Assembly (NCBI GenBank): GCA_947564465.1
Contig: CANOCV010000002.1
Span: 1-64,000 of the forward strand
Source: an uncultured Roseburia sp.
Lineage (GTDB): Bacteria; Bacillota; Clostridia; Lachnospirales; Lachnospiraceae
Reading direction: 5' to 3'
Length of the DNA: 64,000 nt
Within the stretch, counting starts at the first letter, position 1, and every line of letters starts with the position of its first letter. Shown in pieces: positions 44,066 to 53,439 of this stretch. A program made the translations under genes and the position numbers. Under the pieces are notes generated by a model. That model searched no databases. It saw nothing but the letters and a program-made list of their open reading frames with translations, and was not told the origin of the DNA.

Positions 44066-44278
44066 ATGAATTCAAAAGGATTAGATTATACACTTCTTAC
44101 ACTTGTCATTATCGGTGCCATAAACTGGGGATTGATTGGATTTTTCCGTTTTGATATCGTCGAATTTTTATTCGGAGATATGAGTTGGTTAGCCCGCATT
44201 ATTTACGCGGTAATCGGTATCAGCGGACTTTATCTGATCAGCGCATATGGACGTATCCGTTCTGTGGACCAGGCATAA
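44066..44278 (+). CDS. DUF378 small membrane protein
   Basis: 70 residues with two membrane segments. The family signature TLVIIGAINWGLIGFF is followed by ARIIYAVIGISGLYLIS. Strong AAAGGAGG before the ATG. Function unknown. It is flanked by a good terminator. Confidence 0.92.
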   Translation: MNSKGLDYTLLTLVIIGAINWGLIGFFRFDIVEFLFGDMSWLARIIYAVIGISGLYLISAYGRIRSVDQA

Positions 44279-44296
44279 AAAATGTAGCAAAATGAG

Positions 44297-44333
44297 AAGC
44301 GGTGCCTTAAGAAAGAAGCTTAAGACACCGCTT
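44297..44333. terminator. Bidirectional terminator
   Basis: AAGCGGTGCCTTAAG (44297-44311) pairs with CTTAAGACACCGCTT (44319-44333), with one mismatch. It separates DUF378 from the convergent P-loop gene. Confidence 0.8.
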
Positions 44334-44342
44334 GCACTTATC

Positions 44343-44762
44343 TTATAATGAAAGAATAATTTTTGCCTTTGCACAGTCCGGAAGATCTTTTTCTGATTTT
44401 GATACGCTTAGTACAAATTTTACATTATATGTTTCACTGATAATATCCAGCTTTTCAATTGCGTGACAGATTTGTTCATCCGAAATACTGGAAATCGTTA
44501 AAAAACTGTCTAAGTACATTGCTTCTAAATCATTATCCTGAGAGACGATCCCACAAATAAAACCTAAAAACTCATCACAATTTGACACAGGATAATCCTT
44601 GACGTTAATCAGGCGAACCTTATTTGAGAGCTCATACATGTGCTTATGACTCTTATCAAGATATACGATGTTGCCATTTGCGGCCTTAATCTCTTCATTC
44701 ACCTTGTCTAACAGATGTTTTGTCTTTCCTTTTCCCTTTTCCCCAGCAATTATCTCAATCAT
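44343..44762 (-). CDS. Small P-loop ATPase-like protein
   Basis: 139 residues. It has a Walker A motif near the N-terminus (IIAGEKGKGKTKHLLDKV) and a possible Walker B in LEAMYLDSFLTISS. No further domain is present. It is much shorter than PilT or other secretion ATPases. Similar small P-loop proteins occur in Clostridia, but I know no function. It has its own short upstream region of ~85 bases before the DD-carboxypeptidase stop. Confidence 0.65.
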   Translation of the reverse strand: MIEIIAGEKGKGKTKHLLDKVNEEIKAANGNIVYLDKSHKHMYELSNKVRLINVKDYPVSNCDEFLGFICGIVSQDNDLEAMYLDSFLTISSISDEQICHAIEKLDIISETYNVKFVLSVSKSEKDLPDCAKAKIILSL

Positions 44763-44846
44763 AGATATGCCCTCCAGTCTGCTATTACTCTACGAGTAAA
44801 TATTTTATATTTCTATTATAGTATATCTTCCCTGTAAAAACAACAT

Positions 44847-45824
44847 TTAATTCCCATAACCTGACAGTATCTGATTCATCAGCAAATACAGATTACTTTT
44901 GCAATCCGCTTTCAAAACGATAGAAATAATCCGCTGTCCGACAGAATTTTCGGTGAGAAGTACAAGGCAGTATCCGGCGGCTCCAGTAGTTCCCGTTTTT
45001 CCGCCGACAACCGTAAATCCTTCAGGCGCGGTTGCCTCCCCTGAAAAATATAAGTTCGTAGAGGTCCATTCCTGAGTTGCCGCCGTACCGTCGGCATGCG
45101 TATAATTTGTCGTGTAGGAAGGCGATTTGATCAGTTCACAAAATGTCTCATTCCCTATGGCTTCCTGAAACAACAGGTACAAATCATAGACGGATGTATA
45201 GTGATTATCATCGGGCAGTCCGTTTGGATTCACAAAGTGAGAGGTAGTGGCGCCAAGCAGCCTTGCCTCCTCATTCATTTTTGCCGCAAAGCCTTCACAG
45301 CTGCCGGAAAGATGCTCCGCAATTGCAATCGCAGCATCATTTCCGCTTTTCATCATAAGCCCAAAGAGCAGATCTCGAAGCGTCATCTGATCTCCGGCAA
45401 TCAGACCGCAGTTAGAGGAATCACTTTCGAGATCTACGGCATTCTCACTGACCGTGACAACGTCGTCCAAGTTCCCGTATTTAATTGCAATATATGCGGT
45501 TAATATTTTGGTTGTACTTGCCGGGTACAGTTTGTCATAGATATTTTGGGCATAGGGGATCTCACCGGTTGCCGTATTGAACACGCCTGCGCCCGAAGCC
45601 ACCTGCGAATCCGTTGTATCGGTCCCTATATTTTCAAGCCCGCCGACACACAATCTGTCCGCAAAAAATATCTGCTCCGTCTCCTCTTTCGCGGAAACCT
45701 GATAGGAATCATGATATATGTCATAACGATTGGCTATCTCTATTTCGCTGCCGCCGCACCCGGCCGCAGCAAAACATAAAATAATCGAAAGAAAACTTAC
45801 TGTAAATTTATTTATACATCTCAC
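44847..45824 (-). CDS. D-alanyl-D-alanine carboxypeptidase, lipoprotein
   Basis: 325 residues of the S11 penicillin-binding type. A lipoprotein signal ends at the lipobox FAAAGC with Cys23. Active-site motifs are Ser103-T-T-Lys106 (PASTTK), Ser160-Gly-Asn (KSGN) and Lys276-Thr-Gly (GGKTGTT). It trims pentapeptide stems of peptidoglycan at the outer membrane face. It overlaps mgsA by 17 bases. The usual C-terminal amphipathic anchor is missing, which fits lipid anchoring instead. Confidence 0.93.
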   Translation of the reverse strand: MRCINKFTVSFLSIILCFAAAGCGGSEIEIANRYDIYHDSYQVSAKEETEQIFFADRLCVGGLENIGTDTTDSQVASGAGVFNTATGEIPYAQNIYDKLYPASTTKILTAYIAIKYGNLDDVVTVSENAVDLESDSSNCGLIAGDQMTLRDLLFGLMMKSGNDAAIAIAEHLSGSCEGFAAKMNEEARLLGATTSHFVNPNGLPDDNHYTSVYDLYLLFQEAIGNETFCELIKSPSYTTNYTHADGTAATQEWTSTNLYFSGEATAPEGFTVVGGKTGTTGAAGYCLVLLTENSVGQRIISIVLKADCKSNLYLLMNQILSGYGN

Positions 45825-46203
45825 GCCACTCTAAATCTCCTCTGTCCAATGACTTAATTAACAACTCGGCAGTCGCAAGGTTTGTCGCTAACGGTATGTT
45901 ATGCGTATCGCACAATCTTACCACACTGTTGACATCCGGCTCATGTGATTTCGGCGTAAGAGGATCACGAAGAAAAATCACAAGGTCTATCTCATTGTGC
46001 TCAATCTGCGCACCTAACTGCTGTACGCCGCCTAAATGTCCTGCCAGATATTTATGCACGGAAAGATTCGCAACCTCCTCAATCAGGCGGCCCGTAGTCC
46101 CCGTTGCGAACAATTCATTTTTACACAGGATCCCCCTGTATGCAATACAAAAATTCTGCATTAATTTTTTTTTGGAATCATGTGCTATCAATCCAATATT
46201 CAT
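45808..46203 (-). CDS. mgsA: Methylglyoxal synthase
   Basis: 131 residues from ATG 46203 with GGGGG 6 bases upstream. Family motifs are IGLIAHDSKK, ATGTTGRLIEE, GPLGG-like AGHLGGVQQLGAQI and the catalytic Asp region IFLRDPLTPKSHEPDV. It turns dihydroxyacetone phosphate into methylglyoxal when phosphate is low. It lies between rodA and a DD-carboxypeptidase, overlapping the latter. Confidence 0.96.
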   Translation of the reverse strand: MNIGLIAHDSKKKLMQNFCIAYRGILCKNELFATGTTGRLIEEVANLSVHKYLAGHLGGVQQLGAQIEHNEIDLVIFLRDPLTPKSHEPDVNSVVRLCDTHNIPLATNLATAELLIKSLDRGDLEWREMYK

Positions 46204-46213
46204 AATGTTCCCC

Positions 46214-47320
46214 CTATCCATATTTTTTTGGCTGAAGTCCTACATTCAAAACAAGACCGATTCCGATAAAGCAGGAAACAAGTGAAGTAAGACCATAACT
46301 TACAAATGGTAACGGCAATCCGGTATTTGGCATAAGCCCCGTAACTACGCATATATTTACGAACCCCTGAAAGCCGATTAAAGCAGCGACACCACAGCAG
46401 ATAAGTTTTCCTGCCAGATCCTTTGCCTTTCTGGCAACAAGAATGCATTCCATCGTAATTGCAAACAGAAGTATAATAATCAGAACCGCTCCGACAAATC
46501 CGAGCTCTTCCCCTGCAACCGCAAATATAAAGTCGGTCTGAGGTTCCGAAATAAAATTACCGTTTTTCACGGACACAACGTCTGTCGTATTTAAACCTTT
46601 ACCCCACAGCTGCCCGGAGCCGATTGCCATAATGGAGTTGAGCTGCTGATAAGCCGTGTCGGAATATTTCTCCGGATCCAGCCACCCCATAATTCGCTTG
46701 TACTGATATGGATCCAAAATCTTTTGATCCGGCTGCAGTATCAGACTCAAAAAGACAAGTGCAGACGGAACGGAGATCACCAGCACTCCCAAAATAATTT
46801 TATAGCTTAATCCCGCAATGAACAGAAGGGCAATAAAAATCAGGGTAGTAACAATTGTTGTAGATAAATCAGGCTGCTTTAAAATCAGGACAAGCGGAAT
46901 TCCCACAAGAAACAGAGAAGCTCCCAAAACCTTGACGGTATTCAGGTTTTCCTGATATTTCATAAAAAAGTACGCAAAAAACAATATAAGCAATATTTTT
47001 GACAACTCGGACGGCTGAAAGCGGATTCCCGCAACCTCAATCCAGCGCGTAGATCCATTGCTGTCATCACCGATCACATAAATCAACAACAATAACGCAA
47101 TATTAAAAACGTAAATAAGCCAGCTAAACTTTAAAATAAACGAGTAATCAATCAGGGAAACGACAACCATGACAACAAGTCCAAGGCACAATCCCATAAC
47201 TTGTTTACTCTGCACGGACTCGCGAGCACTTCCGATTACCGCGATTCCGATGCATGTAAGCAGCAATACATAAATGATAAGCCGTATTCGATAATTTTTT
47301 AACTGATATTGTTTCAACAT
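46214..47320 (-). CDS. rodA: RodA/FtsW family peptidoglycan polymerase
   Basis: 368 residues with about ten membrane segments. The conserved loop FQPSELSKILLILFFAYF contains the catalytic-type Asp/Glu neighbourhood, and GSGQLWGKGLN, FISEPQTDFIFAVAGEELGF and PLPFVSYGLTSLVS are SEDS signatures. It polymerises glycan strands with a class B PBP. The PBP2 and mreBCD genes nearby suggest the elongation role (RodA). It is 21 bases after minE. Confidence 0.95.
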   Translation of the reverse strand: MLKQYQLKNYRIRLIIYVLLLTCIGIAVIGSARESVQSKQVMGLCLGLVVMVVVSLIDYSFILKFSWLIYVFNIALLLLIYVIGDDSNGSTRWIEVAGIRFQPSELSKILLILFFAYFFMKYQENLNTVKVLGASLFLVGIPLVLILKQPDLSTTIVTTLIFIALLFIAGLSYKIILGVLVISVPSALVFLSLILQPDQKILDPYQYKRIMGWLDPEKYSDTAYQQLNSIMAIGSGQLWGKGLNTTDVVSVKNGNFISEPQTDFIFAVAGEELGFVGAVLIIILLFAITMECILVARKAKDLAGKLICCGVAALIGFQGFVNICVVTGLMPNTGLPLPFVSYGLTSLVSCFIGIGLVLNVGLQPKKYG

Positions 47321-47341
47321 ATTTTGATCCTATCACTATCT

Positions 47342-47617
47342 TTATTTAGCCGAATGCTTCAAATCCTTAATTGGAATATTGGCAAACAGTGCAGGAACTG
47401 TGCCGTTATCACTGTCGGACTCCGTCTGGGTAATCTGTATGTCGAGCCCCTCTGCATCTATTTCCATGTATTTCGATATTACCTGGATAATATCGTTCTT
47501 TATCTGCTCCATCACGTCCGGAGAACAGTCTGCACGGTCAGAAATCAATAATAATTTCAATCTGTCTTTTGCGACATCACCGGAATTTTTTTTCTTAAAA
47601 AAATCCATAAATCCCAT
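47342..47617 (-). CDS. minE: Cell division topological specificity factor MinE
   Basis: 91 residues. The start MGFMDFFKKKNSGDVAKDRLKLLLISDRADCSP carries the membrane-binding and MinD-interacting helix, followed by ISKYMEIDAEGLDIQITQ. MinE drives pole-to-pole movement of MinCD. Its presence shows that this organism uses the MinE system. Confidence 0.96.
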   Translation of the reverse strand: MGFMDFFKKKNSGDVAKDRLKLLLISDRADCSPDVMEQIKNDIIQVISKYMEIDAEGLDIQITQTESDSDNGTVPALFANIPIKDLKHSAK

Positions 47618-47631
47618 TTAAGATTTCCTCC

Positions 47632-48423
47632 CTAGTTCTTCTTGAATAATCCGACGAATTTCGACCATACTCCGTTTTTGTTGTCTAAATCAAGCAATGG
47701 AACTTCCTCTCCCAAGAGACGGTGACAAATATTCATATATGCCTGTCCTGCCAGGCTGTCCGACCCTACCAACGGTTCTCCCTGATTGGTGGAAATAACG
47801 ATCTGTTCATCATCCGGCACTGCACCGATTAAATCGATTGCAAGAATCTCGTGTACATCTTCTATTGACATCATGTCCCCGCGCTTTACCATGTCCATTC
47901 TAAGGCGATTCACAAGCAAATGTGTCTTGTTGATTTCGTTTGCCTCAAGCAATCCGATAATGCGGTCCGCATCGCGGATCGCTGATACCTCAGGCGTAGT
48001 GACGACAATTGCACGGTCGGCAGCCGCAATGGCATTCTGGAAACCCTGCTCAATTCCGGCAGGACAGTCAAGAAGTATGTAATCGTATTCTTCACAGAGC
48101 TCGTCTACTAATTTCTTCATCTGCTCCGGATTTACAGACGATTTGTCTCTAGTCTGCGCAGATGGCAGAAGACAAAGGTTCGGATATTTTTTATCTTTAA
48201 TCAATGCCTGTTTAATCCTGCAGTTTCCCTCTACAACATCAACCAGATTGTATACGATGCGGTTTTCCAACCCCATGACTACGTCCAAGTTGCGCAGTCC
48301 GATATCGGTATCAATCAATACTACCTTTTTATTTAACTGTGCAAGTCCGGTACCCACATTAGCCGTTGTCGTTGTCTTGCCAACACCACCCTTTCCCGAT
48401 GTAATAACGATAACTTCACTCAT
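47632..48423 (-). CDS. minD: Septum site-determining protein MinD
   Basis: 263 residues from ATG 48423, 9 bases after AGGAGG. The longer frame to 48486 is rejected. The deviant Walker A motif is VITSGKGGVGKTTTTANVG, and LIDTDIGLRNLD, ILLDCPAGIEQGF and the C-terminal amphipathic helix LDNKNGVWSKFVGLFKK are present. It is a membrane ATPase that recruits MinC. Confidence 0.97.
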   Translation of the reverse strand: MSEVIVITSGKGGVGKTTTTANVGTGLAQLNKKVVLIDTDIGLRNLDVVMGLENRIVYNLVDVVEGNCRIKQALIKDKKYPNLCLLPSAQTRDKSSVNPEQMKKLVDELCEEYDYILLDCPAGIEQGFQNAIAAADRAIVVTTPEVSAIRDADRIIGLLEANEINKTHLLVNRLRMDMVKRGDMMSIEDVHEILAIDLIGAVPDDEQIVISTNQGEPLVGSDSLAGQAYMNICHRLLGEEVPLLDLDNKNGVWSKFVGLFKKN

Positions 48424-48488
48424 CCTTGTTTTTCCTCCTAAATCAATTTGCTCGTTCCTCCGCCTCATATTCGCAAAGCGGGACATTT

Positions 48489-49163
48489 CTATCTTTTAAA
48501 TAAACCTTTTATAATTGGCTCAATTAAAATTGCGTCTTCCATAACTACTGCAATCTGCGGTTCCATAACCTTTTTTCTGTTTTTGATGGCAAAAAGCGGG
48601 CCCCTGTCCGCGCTTCTGCCGATTACACTGCCGATTTTAATCTGCACAGGATCCATATCAAGCGCCGCCACAAAAGATGTCTCGTCCCCGGCCGCGCCCG
48701 CATAAGCATTTCCCTTTAGGGAACCCAGGACTACAATATTTCCCTTCGCGATAATCTTGGCTCCGGGATTGACATCTCCCAGCACGATTAAGCTTGTCTC
48801 ACATTCAATCACCTGACCGGAGCGCAGGGTACCTTTGTAAAATTCTCCCGTTTTACCGGCGCTGTTCTCTTCAAACTCCTTTATTTTAGCAGCATAAAAT
48901 GCATCTTTCAATTCATCCTTGTCGATAATGCAGACAATTTCTATGGAGGTGTTTTGTGCAATCAGCTCTAAAATGTCGTATTCTTCCTCCTTGGTCAGCT
49001 GCCTGCCCTCAAACGACAGCCCGATTTTCGCATTTCGGAAAAATTTGTCGGATTCTTTAAATTTCTTTAGTATCTCCCGTTTTAGCTCCGCAAACGGAAG
49101 ATTCTTATCCAGAATAAGATTAATTCCATGGGGATTACTCTTTAAAATCACAGGCTGTGACAT
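48489..49163 (-). CDS. minC: Septum site-determining protein MinC
   Basis: 224 residues. The N-terminal domain is weakly conserved. The C-terminal beta-helix shows LRSGQVIECETSLIVLGDVNPGAKIIAKGNIVVLGSLKG-type repeats and the end KIGSVIGRSADRG. It inhibits FtsZ polymerisation away from mid-cell. It is 17 bases after the PBP2 gene in the mre-PBP2-min-rodA run. Confidence 0.94.
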   Translation of the reverse strand: MSQPVILKSNPHGINLILDKNLPFAELKREILKKFKESDKFFRNAKIGLSFEGRQLTKEEEYDILELIAQNTSIEIVCIIDKDELKDAFYAAKIKEFEENSAGKTGEFYKGTLRSGQVIECETSLIVLGDVNPGAKIIAKGNIVVLGSLKGNAYAGAAGDETSFVAALDMDPVQIKIGSVIGRSADRGPLFAIKNRKKVMEPQIAVVMEDAILIEPIIKGLFKR

Positions 49164-49180
49164 TTTTTGTACCTCCCTTT

Positions 49181-52039
49181 TTAGTCGTTAAACGAGTTTG
49201 CGGATACGCCCACATCCTCTGCCTGTCCGTCCAACAGCGTCTTGGTGTCTTCCAAATTAAAATAATATTTCAATACATTTGCCGCAAGCAGCGTGGCATT
49301 TGCAGAATCATAGCCATATGCAATTCTTGTGGCAATGGCGACCTGAGGATCTTCATACGGTGCATATCCCACGAACAAAGCGTGATTCGGTCTTGTAGGC
49401 GTCTGCTGCGCCGTACCTGTTTTGCCGGCAACATTTACCGTAAAACCGTCAAACTGCTTATGCGACTCCACAACCATGCGCATCCCGGCATGGATTGCGT
49501 CCCAGGATTCGTCCGACACCCCGTCAACGGTGTTGCGGATGCTCGGCGCATGATCCTCGATAATCTTACCGTCAGCATCCGTGATCTTGTCAAGCAGCGT
49601 ATACTTATATACCGTTCCGCTGTTTGCAACCGCAGTTACATAACGGGAAAGCTGTACGGTAGTATAGTTGTTATTACTCTGGCCAATCGCCGCTGTTATC
49701 GGATAGGAATCGGCAATTTCCGGCTCGCTCTCCGGTATTTCAATACCGGTTGTCTCGTCAAGACCGAACAGAGAGGCATATTTTGTCAGCGCGGAAATCC
49801 CCCGCTCTTCGTTATAATTGCCGTTTATACGGCTCATACGATATCCCACTTCATAGAAGAAATAGTTACAGGAATCTCTGATTGCCTCCGAAACGTTTAT
49901 TTTACCGTGATTGTTCGGGAAAATCCAGCATGTCGGGCCGTCTGTCACCTCGTCAAATTTTCCCTTTGTATCGATAGTCTCCGTCACAGAGGTCAAGTAA
50001 CCCTCGGAAAGACCACCGGCGGCCGTAATCATTTTGAACGTAGAACCGGGCGCCGTCTTTTGCTGTGTTGCGTAATTGTACATCGGAAGAGACATGTCTT
50101 CATTCAGCAGACGGAAATAGTCGGCATCCACGGTATTTGCAAGGCGGTTGTTATCATAGCCGGGATAGGTGACACACGCTAAGAGCTCACCTGTCTTGAC
50201 ATCGGAAACGACACAGGAGCCGGAACACGGGTCAAGCGCAAGCTGCGCCGGCGTTATTTTTAAGTTCTTTATCATATCCTTTAAAAAGGTAAACGCATTT
50301 TCCGTTCCACCCGAGAGGGCGGCTATCTTTTGCGCATCATACTCAAGCACCTTCTGATCGAATAAAATCAGGCTGAGCTGCGTTCCGCTGACAAGATCAT
50401 CCATGATCAGATATTTGTATATCTTTTTGAAAAATCCGTTGTCAGTTTCCAATGTAGAGAGAATATATTCCATCAAAGCCGTATAGATTTCTGTGGAATC
50501 CGCATACTTCTCTTCGATGGCAAATCCGGTAATATCAATCCATTTTTGCGCAATTGCATGCGTCAGATATTCAGCCAGACTGATTTTATCGTTTTTCCAG
50601 TTCAGATATACTTCATCCGAAGTGTCTATATTTTCTGTAATTAGTATATCATGCTTTCCAAGCATGGAAACTATATATGTCATGTACACCTGCTGTTCTT
50701 CAGGCAAATCTCCATATGCAAGAGGCGCGGCTGAAGACAGCTGTTCTCTTAACGCCGCCAAAACCGCAGTGCGTTTAGAGGTAAATGCCTGATACACCGC
50801 ACGTTCCGTGTCGGAGGCATCCTCTGCCTCAAAATGTGAGATATCAATTACATTGTTATTAATGAGCGCATAATATACGTCATAAATCGGTATTTTGATA
50901 TCTGCCGCGCTGCTTCCCACCGCCGCATTGTACTCTTTAATATTCTCAATCTTAGAGTAAACGATACCTGCGATTTCCTGCTCCACAAGGTGATAAGCCG
51001 CCTCCTGCATATCCTTATCAATGGAAAGGTAAACATGATTGCCCGCAGAAGGCTCTTTTCGCTCTTTTGTCTCAATCACACGTCCCACATTGTCCACATA
51101 GACAGTTTCCGAACCCTTGGTACCCTGAAGCGTGGCGTCCATAACCTGCTCTATGCCCGATTTGCCCACGACATCTGTGAGGGCGTAGCTATCATCTTCC
51201 TCAGAAAGTTTTTCGTACTCTTCCTGTGATATCTTGCCTGTGTATCCGATTAAATGTGAAAAATACTCGCTGTCCACGTATTTGCGTATCGTATCCTCTG
51301 CAACAGACATTCCCTGCAGATCCGCCAAATTTTCATTAATATATGCCACAACCTCTTTGCTCACATTGGACGCAATCTTCGTTGCAATGTATTTTTGATA
51401 GCTGTTTTCCGACATTGCATAGCGAATAACCATGATCCGGTAAAGGTCCTTCTGCGCATAATCCTCTGTGCTTAAGTTGTAGCCGTTCTTCTGGCTGCAT
51501 AAATATTCCACGACCTGATCAACCGTGGCCTCGGCTTCCACATAGCCCAGCTTTTTATTAAAGTTCACAAATGCGTCTTCGGTTATACTGCGCCGTCCGT
51601 AGACATCTGCCAAAAAACGCTTAAGAGCCGTGCCCTCCACAAGAAATGAGTAACTGCCGTCATTATTTAATCCAATGTTAAAATTATTGTCAATGCTGTC
51701 CCCATACTTATCAAGGATAGAAATTACCTTCGCAAGCTGTGCATTTAATTTTTCGTTTTTGTCATCTTTATCCTCATAGCTTCCGTTGTCTTCTATGCTG
51801 ATACTGTAAGCCAGCTCGTTATATGCAAGAACTTCTCCGTTGCGGTCATATATATTGCCTCTTGTGCTGTTTAAGGTGCGCGTTTTCTGGATCTTTAAGC
51901 TGTAATTCTCTTGATATTGGGCGCCTCTTATGATCTGAAGGGTAAAAATCCTTTGGATGAGAATGGCGCACAGCAAAACCATTACTACGCCAAACAAAAG
52001 CAGCCTGGACTTAAACAAATTTTTAAAAAACTCTTTCAT
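49181..52039 (-). CDS. mrdA: Class B penicillin-binding protein 2 (elongation transpeptidase), oversized
   Basis: 952 residues from the first ATG (52039). TTG codons at 52051 and 52075 are nearer to an AAGGGGG site and may be the real start. One membrane helix (LLLFGVVMVLLCAILIQRIF) is followed by the PBP dimer region with TRGNIYDRNGEVLAYN. The transpeptidase domain has the Ser in APGSTFKMITA, SCNYFF as the SxN element, and AGKTGTAQQTPTRPNHALFVGYAP. Class B PBP2s are often 600-750 residues. The excess lies mostly between the dimer module and the Ser motif. It cross-links side-wall peptidoglycan with RodA. Confidence 0.94.
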   Translation of the reverse strand: MKEFFKNLFKSRLLLFGVVMVLLCAILIQRIFTLQIIRGAQYQENYSLKIQKTRTLNSTRGNIYDRNGEVLAYNELAYSISIEDNGSYEDKDDKNEKLNAQLAKVISILDKYGDSIDNNFNIGLNNDGSYSFLVEGTALKRFLADVYGRRSITEDAFVNFNKKLGYVEAEATVDQVVEYLCSQKNGYNLSTEDYAQKDLYRIMVIRYAMSENSYQKYIATKIASNVSKEVVAYINENLADLQGMSVAEDTIRKYVDSEYFSHLIGYTGKISQEEYEKLSEEDDSYALTDVVGKSGIEQVMDATLQGTKGSETVYVDNVGRVIETKERKEPSAGNHVYLSIDKDMQEAAYHLVEQEIAGIVYSKIENIKEYNAAVGSSAADIKIPIYDVYYALINNNVIDISHFEAEDASDTERAVYQAFTSKRTAVLAALREQLSSAAPLAYGDLPEEQQVYMTYIVSMLGKHDILITENIDTSDEVYLNWKNDKISLAEYLTHAIAQKWIDITGFAIEEKYADSTEIYTALMEYILSTLETDNGFFKKIYKYLIMDDLVSGTQLSLILFDQKVLEYDAQKIAALSGGTENAFTFLKDMIKNLKITPAQLALDPCSGSCVVSDVKTGELLACVTYPGYDNNRLANTVDADYFRLLNEDMSLPMYNYATQQKTAPGSTFKMITAAGGLSEGYLTSVTETIDTKGKFDEVTDGPTCWIFPNNHGKINVSEAIRDSCNYFFYEVGYRMSRINGNYNEERGISALTKYASLFGLDETTGIEIPESEPEIADSYPITAAIGQSNNNYTTVQLSRYVTAVANSGTVYKYTLLDKITDADGKIIEDHAPSIRNTVDGVSDESWDAIHAGMRMVVESHKQFDGFTVNVAGKTGTAQQTPTRPNHALFVGYAPYEDPQVAIATRIAYGYDSANATLLAANVLKYYFNLEDTKTLLDGQAEDVGVSANSFND

Positions 52040-52043
52040 TGAT

Positions 52044-52562
52044 TCAGACAAATTTCTTGGCCCCCTTTTTTTCAATAGCTTCGAGCCGTTGATTTATTTT
52101 TAATATAATAACATACAGTACAATGGTTATAAGGAGCGTATAAACCAGTTCCGGAATGATGATATGAATCATAAAGTAGCCGAGCTGAAAATTTCCCCGG
52201 AAGAAAAAGCGGAGAATATAGACGCCGAAATTATATAGGATATCGCTTACGCCAATTAAGAATAACGGCAGCTTGATATCATCCGGAAAAAACATCTTCC
52301 GGAAATACCCGTTAAAGAACCCGATGTACATATACTCAAGTGCATAAAACCCAAGTATTCCGCCGAAAAAAATATCCATGAGCAGCCCGCAGAAGAATCC
52401 GATTATCATCCCTTCTTTTTTACCGCGCATAAAACCAAACGCTGCGGTCACTACAATCAAAAGATTCGGCGAGATATCTGCAAAAGCGAGCGTCTGAAAC
52501 AACGTACTCTGCAGTAAAAAGCAGATGATAATGATAATGGAAACACTTAATTTTCGTCTCAT
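52044..52562 (-). CDS. mreD: Rod shape-determining protein MreD
   Basis: 172 residues with five or six membrane segments, starting KLSVSIIIIICFLLQSTLFQTLAFADISPNLLIVVTAAFGF. MreD proteins are poorly conserved, and its position between mreC and PBP2 supports the call. Its stop lies close to, or overlaps, the PBP2 start. Confidence 0.93.
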   Translation of the reverse strand: MRRKLSVSIIIIICFLLQSTLFQTLAFADISPNLLIVVTAAFGFMRGKKEGMIIGFFCGLLMDIFFGGILGFYALEYMYIGFFNGYFRKMFFPDDIKLPLFLIGVSDILYNFGVYILRFFFRGNFQLGYFMIHIIIPELVYTLLITIVLYVIILKINQRLEAIEKKGAKKFV

Positions 52563-52566
52563 TTCA

Positions 52567-53430
52567 TCACTCCGTTTCTGTTCCGGTCACTTTTTTCTCA
52601 AGGATTACAAGAACCTCTTCAATATGCTCAAAATCCACTGCCGGAGTGACCTTGCCGGATTTTGTCAGATTGTTAGAGTCCATCTTCACCTCACTGATAT
52701 AACCAACCAAAATCCCCGGCAAAAACTTGCTGCTGACCGGCGAGGTGACAATCTGATCCCCCGTCTGAATTTTGTCTTTGCTGTCACTTAGGGATTTCAA
52801 CTCAATAGACTGGCTCTCTGACATCATCTGTAAATCACCGTTTACAATACAGTAATCAGAGGTCGATACAACCATTCCGCTTACGCTGCTGATATCGTCT
52901 ATAATAGAACGAATTTTTGCGTAATGCGGACCGACATCAATAACGATGCCGACAAGACCGCTTCCGGCAATGACATTCATATCTTTTTCAACGCCGTCCT
53001 TCTCTCCTTTGTCAATCACAAACATCGAAAACCAGTTGCCTGTATCCTTACCGATCACATGCGCGGCAACTTTCTCATAATCGGCATACTGTTTGTCTAA
53101 TTTCAGCAGCTCTCTTAGATTGTCAAGCTCATACTGGTCAAGCTTTATCGCATTCAATTCATTCGTCAGATCATTGACCTGTTTTTGCAGCTCCTCATTC
53201 TCCTTCATAACGTCGCTTAACTTCTTTAAATTATCGGCTTTATCGGTCAGCCACAGCCCGACATTGTTAATTCCGCGCTGCATCGGCCCGAATACGGTAC
53301 CCGCAACGGTATTTAAAGGGCCGCCGCCGAGATTCATGGTAAAGCTGATATACATCGCGCCGATACATAAAACCGTCAGCACAAGCAAAACATATTTTGT
53401 CGGTATGGTAAATTTGGATCTACGTCTCAT
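52567..53430 (-). CDS. mreC: Rod shape-determining protein MreC
   Basis: 287 residues. An N-terminal membrane helix (~13-33) and a coiled coil (~65-105, ADNLKKLSDVMKENEELQKQVNDLTNEL) precede the beta-barrel domain with VIGKDTGNWFSMFVIDKGEKDGV and GLVGIVIDVG. It links MreB filaments to PBP2/RodA. It is 4 bases from mreD. Confidence 0.96.
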   Translation of the reverse strand: MRRRSKFTIPTKYVLLVLTVLCIGAMYISFTMNLGGGPLNTVAGTVFGPMQRGINNVGLWLTDKADNLKKLSDVMKENEELQKQVNDLTNELNAIKLDQYELDNLRELLKLDKQYADYEKVAAHVIGKDTGNWFSMFVIDKGEKDGVEKDMNVIAGSGLVGIVIDVGPHYAKIRSIIDDISSVSGMVVSTSDYCIVNGDLQMMSESQSIELKSLSDSKDKIQTGDQIVTSPVSSKFLPGILVGYISEVKMDSNNLTKSGKVTPAVDFEHIEEVLVILEKKVTGTETE

Positions 53431-53439
53431 ACTCTGCCT

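Noticed and set aside
49157..50182. Plus-strand open frame of 341 codons
   Set aside because: It lies wholly opposite the PBP2 transpeptidase domain, has no family resemblance and a composition typical of antisense shadows.
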